This document shows positions 1-4,278 of a DNA stretch of 5,570 nt, piece by piece. Within the stretch, counting starts at the first letter, position 1, and the number at the start of each line of letters is the position of its first letter. The notes below the pieces were generated by a model. The model did no database searches and was not told where the DNA came from. It worked only from the letters and a program-made list of their open reading frames with translations. Location: contig JAUZPH010000275.1 of NCBI GenBank assembly GCA_030706065.1, positions 1-5,570 on the forward strand. The letters run 5' to 3'. The translations under genes were made by a program, and so were the position numbers. The DNA is from Bacillota bacterium (GTDB taxonomy: Bacteria; Bacillota; Clostridia; Clostridiales; Clostridiaceae).

Positions 1-153
1 CAGAACACCATAGAGAAGTCAAATGTTAATGTAATTAATGAAATGGTCAATATGATGACTGTCATGAGGACTTTTGAATCGAATCAAAAGGTTCTTCAGT
101 CAATGGACGAAACCTTGGGCAAGGCAGTAAATGATGTTGGTACCGTAAGATAG
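1..153 (+). CDS. Flagellar basal-body rod protein, FlgF/FlhO-like (C-terminal 50 residues, 5' end outside window)
   Basis: Frame 1 is open from the first base to a TAG at 151-153 and gives 50 residues. They match the conserved C-terminal helix of axial flagellar proteins (FlgF/FlgG/FlgE): the SNVNVINEMVNMM segment, then RTFESNQKVLQSMDE. This helix packs with the N-terminal helix of the same chain inside the rod. The ending around KAVNDVGTVR is the type I associate with Bacillus FlhO, the FlgF-like member of the FlhO/FlhP pair. It is directly followed by a second rod gene, which fits a flgF-flgG (flhO-flhP) order. The choice of FlgF over FlgG rests on gene order and the tail only, because most of the protein lies outside the window. 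The protein would be exported by the flagellar type III apparatus. Confidence 0.85.
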   Translation, partial: QNTIEKSNVNVINEMVNMMTVMRTFESNQKVLQSMDETLGKAVNDVGTVR

Positions 154-160
154 AAGGAGG
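154..160 (+). promoter_or_regulatory. Ribosome binding site of the FlgG-like gene
   Basis: AAGGAGG lies directly after the stop codon of the upstream rod gene and six bases before the ATG at 167. It is close to a full anti-Shine-Dalgarno match and fixes this start. Confidence 0.9.
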
Positions 161-166
161 TTTATT

Positions 167-955
167 ATGCTTAGAATATTTTGGAACAGCAGAAGCGCCA
201 TGATGGCCAACCAGGAGAAATTGGATGCAATTTCAAATAACCTGGCTAATGCCAATACAGATGGTTACAAGAAAGTTAGTGTAAGCTTCCAGGACTTGGT
301 TAGTGAAACTCTCAAACGAAATGGATATCCAACCTCCGCTGGTTCCGGTAATACAAGTAATCAATTTACCGGTACCGGTGTAAAGTCCACGGCATGGATA
401 CAGGACAATACACAGGGGACACTTAAGGAGACACAGAAAACAACGGATTTTGCAATAGATGGAGATGGATATTTTCAGGCTACCAGGGCGGATGGATCTA
501 TCGCATATACTAGAGTAGGCCATTTTGATACTGACGCGGAAAACCATCTGGTAGACTCCAATGGCAGCCGTGTTACCATACTTTATAATCCAGGTATTAA
601 CGGTGACAGTATAAAGTATACCAAGGATAATTTCACTGTTTCCGAAAGAGGGGAAATAATGATAAAGGATGGTGACGGGTATAAGTCTGTTGGGAGGCTT
701 CCAATTTATACCGCCGATGGGGCGGATGCCTTCAGATCAGTGGGAGAAAATTACTATACTCCAAGCCAGGGCACAAATGTCTATGAGGTAAATAACCCTT
801 CCATGTATCAGGGTTATATAGAAGGCTCAAATGTGGATATGGTTTCTGAGATGACTGATATGATGGTGACGCAGAGAGCCTTTGAATTTAGTTCAAAGGC
901 AATGAAAACTGCTGATGACATGTGGGGCATGGCTAATAATTTGAGAAGCAAGTAA
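167..955 (+). CDS. flgG: Flagellar basal-body rod protein, FlgG/FlhP-like
   Basis: This 262-residue protein has the normal length for FlgG, the distal rod protein linking the basal body to the hook. The N-terminal rod motif is at residues 15-36 (NQEKLDAISNNLANANTDGY). A central beta-rich region follows, with FAIDGDGYF at 95-103 and YTRVGHF at 114-120. The conserved C-terminal helix runs from about 216 to 260 (EGSNVDMVSEMTDMM, then TQRAFEFSSKAMKTADDM). It has no cleavable signal peptide, as expected for a type III export substrate. The ATG at 167 is preceded by AAGGAGG at 154-160, six bases upstream. The gene starts 13 bases after the upstream rod gene, so the two are surely co-transcribed. 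A hairpin terminator follows within 30 bases. The split between FlgF and FlgG in Firmicutes is not sharp; FlhP-like is the closest description. The symbol is given on family and position. Confidence 0.92.
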   Translation: MLRIFWNSRSAMMANQEKLDAISNNLANANTDGYKKVSVSFQDLVSETLKRNGYPTSAGSGNTSNQFTGTGVKSTAWIQDNTQGTLKETQKTTDFAIDGDGYFQATRADGSIAYTRVGHFDTDAENHLVDSNGSRVTILYNPGINGDSIKYTKDNFTVSERGEIMIKDGDGYKSVGRLPIYTADGADAFRSVGENYYTPSQGTNVYEVNNPSMYQGYIEGSNVDMVSEMTDMMVTQRAFEFSSKAMKTADDMWGMANNLRSK

Positions 956-982
956 TTACTGAAAAAAGTATATTGATAAAAC

Positions 983-1022
983 AAAGTCGGTATTAAATTT
1001 ATATATTTTAATACCGATTTTT
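983..1022 (+). terminator. Rho-independent terminator of the flagellar rod operon
   Basis: An 11-bp perfect inverted repeat pairs 987-997 (TCGGTATTAAA) with 1007-1017 around a 9-base loop. TTTTT follows at 1018-1022 and A-rich sequence precedes at 978-985. The upstream A run means it could also stop transcription on the other strand. It sits 28 bases after the stop of the FlgG-like gene and probably ends that operon. Confidence 0.88.
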
Positions 1023-1118
1023 AATTTATAGAAAATGTCTTTAGTTAATTTTCGAACCCTGTGCTCGTACAGATAAATTTTGAAACAATGTGGTCTGCCA
1101 CATTGTATATTTTTTTTA
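1023..1118 (+). ncRNA. Possible small transcript or leader ending in a hairpin terminator
   Basis: Between the flagellar terminator and the next gene are about 60 bases with no reading frame, followed by a second strong terminator. They contain a small hairpin, CTGT at 1059-1062 with ACAG at 1069-1072, which gains a G-U pair to leave a CTCG loop. It is flanked by AATTT at 1047-1051 and AAATT at 1075-1079, which can pair. Together with the terminator this resembles a short structured RNA. I found no convincing promoter and do not recognise an RNA family. The simpler reading is a tandem terminator insulating the flagellar operon. Confidence 0.2.
1085..1117 (+). terminator. Second rho-independent terminator between the rod operon and the Asn/Tyr-rich gene
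   Basis: A perfect 9-bp stem pairs ACAATGTGG at 1085-1093 with CCACATTGT at 1098-1106 around a TCTG loop. A T-rich tail with eight consecutive T follows at 1110-1117. This is a textbook intrinsic terminator. It has no gene of its own immediately upstream, so it is either a backup to the terminator at 983-1022 or the end of a small RNA. Its right arm and T-tract overlap the proposed -35 region of the next gene's promoter. Confidence 0.85.
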
Positions 1119-1133
1119 GTGGTATCATATAAT
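1105..1133 (+). promoter_or_regulatory. Candidate sporulation-type (sigma-E-like) promoter; the -10 also fits sigma-A
   Basis: GTATATT at 1105-1111 matches six of seven positions of the Bacillus sigma-E -35 consensus KMATATT. CATATAAT at 1126-1133 matches all but one defined position of the -10 CATACANT. The spacer is 14 bases, as expected. The same region contains a perfect sigma-A -10, TATAAT at 1128-1133, but its best -35 (TTGTAT at 1103-1108) is only 4/6 with a 19-base spacer. The sigma-E reading is therefore slightly better. It would start transcription about 25 bases before the ATG at 1165. The match is by eye in A+T-rich DNA, so chance resemblance is possible. Confidence 0.45.
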
Positions 1134-1164
1134 GTACTGTTAAAGAATGTAGGGGAGTGTTTTT

Positions 1165-1482
1165 ATGATTAATTATTGCGACATGAATAATATGTACAAT
1201 TATAATACAAATAACTCACAGAGCGGAATGAATACATCAAATTGCGGTTACGGCAATATTCCAAGCTATGGATACTGTCCTTATAGAGCGGCATACATCA
1301 ATGGCACAGAAAATCAGTGGACAACATATCCATACAATACCGGGTACTACCAGTACTCACCAATGGCAAATTGTATAGTTCCAAATTACGGAACTGATAA
1401 TGGTTATAACAATACGCAGAGAACGGTATATAACAGTGAGCCCAGGATGAGGACCGTCAGTATCGAAGATGTTGTAGATTGA
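1165..1482 (+). CDS. Asn/Tyr-rich small protein of unknown function, coat- or surface-like composition
   Basis: I do not recognise a family. The 105 residues contain 19 Asn and 16 Tyr, with Gly, Thr, Pro and Ser making up much of the rest. There is no Lys, Leu, Phe or His at all. Four cysteines lie at residues 5, 27, 38 and 70. The first 85 or so residues are low-complexity with GY, YN and NY steps and no predicted helix or signal peptide. The last 20 residues change character and are charged (EPRMRTVSIEDVVD), like a short conserved tail. The ATG at 1165 is preceded by AGGGGAG at 1151-1157, seven bases upstream, which favours it over Met7 and Met10. Tyr-, Asn- and Gly-rich small proteins with scattered Cys are common among spore coat and exosporium components, and the promoter fits sporulation. 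That role is inference only. The gene is monocistronic or read into the next gene 120 bases downstream. Confidence 0.75.
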   Translation: MINYCDMNNMYNYNTNNSQSGMNTSNCGYGNIPSYGYCPYRAAYINGTENQWTTYPYNTGYYQYSPMANCIVPNYGTDNGYNNTQRTVYNSEPRMRTVSIEDVVD

Positions 1483-1496
1483 ACCTGCACGGATTC

Positions 1497-1553
1497 AAAC
1501 AGCTTTTGACTTGAAAGAGGTAGTTAATACCTTGATTAATGCCTAAGCTGTTT
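1497..1553 (+). terminator. Long branched hairpin after the Asn/Tyr-rich gene, possible weak terminator
   Basis: AAACAGCTT at 1497-1505 pairs perfectly with AAGCTGTTT at 1545-1553. The 39-base interval contains its own small stem, AGGTA at 1518-1522 with TACCT at 1528-1532. The bases after it (TATTTATTATG) are A+T-rich but lack a clean T run, so termination would be weak. It lies 14 bases after the stop codon at 1482. It could instead be an RNA-processing or stability element in the transcript leading to the next gene. Confidence 0.4.
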
Positions 1554-1576
1554 ATTTATTATGCTCTGATGAAGTT

Positions 1577-1583
1577 GGAGGGA
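1577..1583 (+). promoter_or_regulatory. Ribosome binding site that points to a disturbed start of the CbiB-like gene
   Basis: GGAGGGA is a strong Shine-Dalgarno match. It stands at proper distance (5 bases) from an ATG at 1589, but that ATG reads only ATG GGG TAG. The long reading frame of the next gene is one frame away, with its first usable codon a GTG at 1603, 19 bases downstream. This placement suggests that the original start was 1589 and that one base was lost in the G run at 1591-1594. Confidence 0.55.
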
Positions 1584-1602
1584 GATTGATGGGGTAGGAT
1601 AT

Positions 1603-2361
1603 GTGATTGGTTGTTTTGCAAGTATAATATATTGGAAGCTTGAAAGATGCGAGTTTGTGAAAATATATGATAATTATCTGCGAAAGGTAGTTGGCAGAAA
1701 TCATATCATTGAAGCGCTGCATATCATCATGACAGGATTAATTGTCTATATATTTGGAGTTCTGCCCGGTTATGAAGTTATAAATGCATTGACAGCTTTC
1801 ATAGTAATAGATGTCAGCAGCACGGAAAGAAAAAATCTATTTATTAGCGAAAGTACACTCTTCTATGACTCTATTTCTAACATTTCAAAATCCCTGGTTG
1901 GTGGTTTCACAGCGCCTCTCGTTTATATTCTTGTTCTTGGTAATGGCTTTGGAATTGCCTATATGCTCCTTTTTAATCTGTCAATGGCCAATGATTATCC
2001 ATTGATTCGCCGCCTATATTATACAGCCAGCATAGTACCTGCATTATTGGTTGAAGTAATTATGTATGGAATATATTTTATTCGTAGAAGGAAGATATAT
2101 ATTGATTTTAAAGGAGATTATTTTAAGAACTGTTTCTTCAGACCGCTTGTAAACATAGATATACTTGGTGCTCATATTGAATCCGTCAGTTTCTACTATT
2201 ATTTTAATGATAAGGAAGGCCACTATGTAAAGGGCTATGGTGAGTATGCAAAAAAAGTAGACATGTCCTGTATCAAGGATTATCTTTCTATTGCCTATGG
2301 TACAGCCATGATATATTTTGTGGTATTTTTTATATTGTTCAGAGAAGTCAGTATTGTATAG
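1603..2361 (+). CDS. Divergent CbiB/CobD-family integral membrane protein, probably non-catalytic
   Basis: A 252-residue membrane protein has hydrophobic segments near residues 38-70 (one or two spans), 101-126, 139-160 and 228-246. From memory I can align it with adenosylcobinamide-phosphate synthase CbiB. Residues 2-14 (IGCFASIIYWKLE) sit on the family's iGrlI..lE segment. Residues 92-128 (SNISKSLVGGFTAPLVYIL, then AYMLLFNLSM) sit on ETVAENTVDGIIAPLF...AYKAVNTLDSM. Residues 178-235 sit on the SPN...GALG...NYFGE and final helix region. Family members are about 310-320 residues; this one lacks the N-terminal DPxxxxHP segment and the loop with VGRD. The E-N and D-G pairs of ENTVDG become K-S and G-G, and NTLDSM is degraded. 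It is therefore unlikely to make cobinamide phosphate, and no cobalamin genes or riboswitch are near. The GTG at 1603 is the only ordinary start codon in frame, has a poor ribosome site, and may reflect a start-proximal frameshift. Family assignment is moderate; function is unknown. Confidence 0.6.
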   Translation: MIGCFASIIYWKLERCEFVKIYDNYLRKVVGRNHIIEALHIIMTGLIVYIFGVLPGYEVINALTAFIVIDVSSTERKNLFISESTLFYDSISNISKSLVGGFTAPLVYILVLGNGFGIAYMLLFNLSMANDYPLIRRLYYTASIVPALLVEVIMYGIYFIRRRKIYIDFKGDYFKNCFFRPLVNIDILGAHIESVSFYYYFNDKEGHYVKGYGEYAKKVDMSCIKDYLSIAYGTAMIYFVVFFILFREVSIV

Positions 2362-2368
2362 CTTCATG

Positions 2369-2406
2369 AAAAATGAGGGAAGTATATGCATTTAAGAATA
2401 CTTCCC
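2369..2406 (-). terminator. Rho-independent terminator of the pyrophosphatase gene
   Basis: GGGAAGTAT at 2377-2385 pairs perfectly with ATACTTCCC at 2398-2406 around a 12-base loop. Read on the - strand, the hairpin is followed by TCATTTTTC, a T-rich tail, 14 bases after the stop codon of the pyrophosphatase gene. On the + strand the following bases (CCAAGTTTCTC) are not T-rich. It therefore mainly serves the - strand gene, although it lies just past the convergent CbiB-like gene ending at 2361. Confidence 0.75.
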
Positions 2407-2420
2407 CCAAGTTTCTCTAG

Positions 2421-4064
2421 CTATGTTCTATTTAGATTTGAAATGGTAGAGGTAAGGGGAGGTATAACCTGCTTCTTTCTCGATATTATGCCGGGAAGAT
2501 ATACGCTGCTGCCCTCAAGTTTAATATTAAAGGCTCTTGAAAGCACTTCCTTTTCTTCGCCGGCAGCTATAAGCTCCGACCCGCCTTTTATAATGTCTGT
2601 CACCATAAGGATTAAAATTGAGAAACCATTTTCTCTTACTTTCCTTTCCATCAATTGAAGGATATCTTGCTTAATGGGGTGGAAGCTTTCAATATCCAAA
2701 GTGCCTACCTGGGATATTCCGACCTTCAAGCCGCCTATATTGAATATCTTGAAATCCTGATGGAAAATTTCCTCAGGAGACTTATCCAGCAGAGAGGTAC
2801 CTGCTTTAAACATCTCTTTGGAGAATTTATCCACATCGATATCCGCTATCTCTGACAGCCGTCTTAGCATTAACCTGTCTATGCTTGTGGCAGTGGGGGA
2901 TTTGAAGAGCAGGGTATCAGAGATTATTGCGGCACAAAGCAGTCCGGCAGTCTTTTTACTCGGCCTTATTCCATTTTCAAAGAAAATGGATGCTACTATG
3001 GTAGAAGTACTTCCAACAGGTTCATTTCTAAAGTATATGGGACTTCCTGTATGAACATCGGCAATTCTATGGTGATCAATAATCTCCAGTATTTCCGCGT
3101 CTTCGATTCCATGGACGGACTGAGACCTCTCGTTATGATCTACCAGTATTACTTTCTTCCTGTTTTTTGAAATAAGATGATACCGTGAGATACTTCCAAT
3201 TACATTCTCATCCTTATCAATAACAGGATAACTCCTATATCTGGTTTCAATCATTACATCTCTTATCTCATCAACAAAATCCTCAGTGCTGAAGGCTGTA
3301 ATATTTTCCCTTGTCATAACGTAACTTACGGGAACACTTTGAGCTATTAGTCTTGCTGCAGTAAAAGCATCAAGTGGGGTAACTATGACAGAACACCCAT
3401 TTTCCTTAGCCAGGGTCGCTACTTCAGCATCAACAGACGCATTATCCGTAACAATACAGAGGGAAGCGCCTTTCTCGATGACGAGGCTTTGAATTTTTGG
3501 AGACCTTCCGCAGATTACGATATCTCCTTCTTCTATATTATTGATATCATTGAGTTCTGATGATACTATTATTTTTCCTGTAAGCTGAGGTTTATCTCCA
3601 TAAATATGTACAAGCTTTGCAGAGAGCGTATCCATTATGTTTTCAATTCTTGTATCACTTTTTGAAAAGATGTTGTTATCCCACACGTCCATAAAGGTGG
3701 AAACCACATTGGACATGGACACTATTCCCTGCAGATTGTTGTTTTCATTTACCACAGGAAGCGTCTTTACATTATTTTTCTTCATTAGATTCCATGCCAT
3801 CTTAAGTGAAATATCCGAGGAAATCGGAGCGGTTTTATCAATATTCAAATCACCAACCTGAGCTTTTACTGTATCCATATATATGGGAGGCTCCACCTGA
3901 AAATATTCCAGTACAAACCTTGTTTCCCTGTTTATTTCCCCCAGTCTTATCGGAACAGCGGGAAGGGGATGGGTTTTGTTTTTAAATTCCGCATAGGCAA
4001 TAGCAGCACAGATGGAATCTGTATCGGGATTTTTATGCCCTGTGATATATAGCGCTTCTCTCAT
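2421..4064 (-). CDS. ppaC: CBS-DRTGG family II (DHH) inorganic pyrophosphatase, nucleotide-regulated
   Basis: The enzyme hydrolyses pyrophosphate to two phosphates in the cytosol with a Mn/Co-dependent DHH active site. The 547 residues fit clostridial CBS-PPases. The catalytic DHH part is split: residues 1-70 carry GHKNPDTDS (H10, D14, D16). Residues 305-390 carry VDHNE (D309), IDHHR (H331, H332), PVGSTSTIV and SDTLLFKSPT (D383). The C-terminal DHHA2 domain ends with the substrate-binding SRKKQ at 528-532. The insert between them holds CBS1 (about 72-130), a DRTGG domain (about 138-245) and CBS2 (about 246-300). In studied family members this insert makes activity respond to AMP, ADP and ATP, and the DRTGG type is activated by diadenosine polyphosphates; this is expected here but not shown. 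All metal ligands and the phosphate-binding Lys/Arg are intact. The ATG at 4064 has GGAAAGGA at 4077-4084, 12 bases upstream. The gene has its own promoter and terminator and looks monocistronic. Confidence 0.95.
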   Translation of the reverse strand: MREALYITGHKNPDTDSICAAIAYAEFKNKTHPLPAVPIRLGEINRETRFVLEYFQVEPPIYMDTVKAQVGDLNIDKTAPISSDISLKMAWNLMKKNNVKTLPVVNENNNLQGIVSMSNVVSTFMDVWDNNIFSKSDTRIENIMDTLSAKLVHIYGDKPQLTGKIIVSSELNDINNIEEGDIVICGRSPKIQSLVIEKGASLCIVTDNASVDAEVATLAKENGCSVIVTPLDAFTAARLIAQSVPVSYVMTRENITAFSTEDFVDEIRDVMIETRYRSYPVIDKDENVIGSISRYHLISKNRKKVILVDHNERSQSVHGIEDAEILEIIDHHRIADVHTGSPIYFRNEPVGSTSTIVASIFFENGIRPSKKTAGLLCAAIISDTLLFKSPTATSIDRLMLRRLSEIADIDVDKFSKEMFKAGTSLLDKSPEEIFHQDFKIFNIGGLKVGISQVGTLDIESFHPIKQDILQLMERKVRENGFSILILMVTDIIKGGSELIAAGEEKEVLSRAFNIKLEGSSVYLPGIISRKKQVIPPLTSTISNLNRT

Positions 4065-4106
4065 ATAAATATTCAGTCCTTTCCATGTGCGGTCTTATTT
4101 TATTTT

Positions 4107-4135
4107 ATTTTATCCATCCGATGAAATAAAGTAAA
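4107..4135 (-). promoter_or_regulatory. Sigma-A-type promoter of the pyrophosphatase gene
   Basis: On the - strand, TTTACT (4130-4135) and TAAAAT (4107-4112) are separated by exactly 17 bases. They match the vegetative -35 and -10 hexamers at 4/6 and 5/6. Transcription would begin near 4100, giving a leader of about 35 bases that contains a short run of ATTTT repeats (seen on the + strand at about 4096-4112) and the ribosome site. The constitutive type fits a housekeeping enzyme. Confidence 0.6.
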
Positions 4136-4199
4136 GGGATATTTTGTAGAGAGGTCAGGTAAAATTTCTAATACTTTCTATTTACAAAGTTCAAAATCA

Positions 4200-4254
4200 T
4201 CATAGGGAATATGTTACAGACATATATTATATGGAAATGGTACGTCCTGGTACC
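4200..4254 (+). promoter_or_regulatory. Probable promoter/leader region of the calcium ATPase gene, no firm promoter
   Basis: The ATPase gene must start from the divergent region 4065-4278. A+T-rich candidates cluster at 4221-4230 (CATATATT, TATTAT), but no good vegetative -35 stands 17 bases upstream. A sporulation-type arrangement is possible: TCATAGG at 4200-4206, a 14-base spacer and CATATATT at 4221-4228, but the -35 is only 5/7. Downstream, GGTAC at 4239-4243 and GTACC at 4250-4254 form a small 5-bp inverted repeat that could be an operator or a leader hairpin just before the ribosome site. Confidence 0.25.
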
Positions 4255-4264
4255 TAACATTTAT

Positions 4265-4271
4265 AAGGAGG
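4265..4271 (+). promoter_or_regulatory. Ribosome binding site of the calcium ATPase gene
   Basis: AAGGAGG with seven bases to the ATG at 4279 is a near-perfect site and settles the start of the ATPase. Confidence 0.9.
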
Positions 4272-4278
4272 ACAGTTA

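Noticed and set aside
233..547. Open frame of 104 codons on the - strand inside the FlgG-like gene
   Set aside because: It lies wholly within a clear conserved flagellar gene, has no ribosome site or recognisable domain, and is a shadow of the + strand coding sequence.
1051..1060. TTCGAACCCT resembles a tRNA T-arm
   Set aside because: There is no acceptor stem, anticodon arm or CCA end in suitable positions around it, so it is not a tRNA or a clear tRNA fragment.
1532..1562. TTGATT and TATTAT as a vegetative promoter for the CbiB-like gene
   Set aside because: The -35 is only 4/6 and the spacer is 19 bases, within A+T-rich sequence that also belongs to the hairpin. It is too weak to list.
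1483..1602. Possible cobalamin riboswitch upstream of the CbiB-like gene
   Set aside because: The space is about 120 bases and I see no B12-box-like core. The hairpin present does not resemble the riboswitch fold.
2044..2391. Open frame of 115 codons on the - strand overlapping the CbiB-like gene
   Set aside because: The + strand frame shows coherent membrane segments and a family-like pattern. The - strand product is Ile/Tyr-rich antisense of these and its start lies within the pyrophosphatase terminator hairpin.
4096..4112. Short tandem ATTTT repeats
   Set aside because: Only about three units in the leader of the pyrophosphatase gene, common in A+T-rich DNA, with no sign of a functional repeat.
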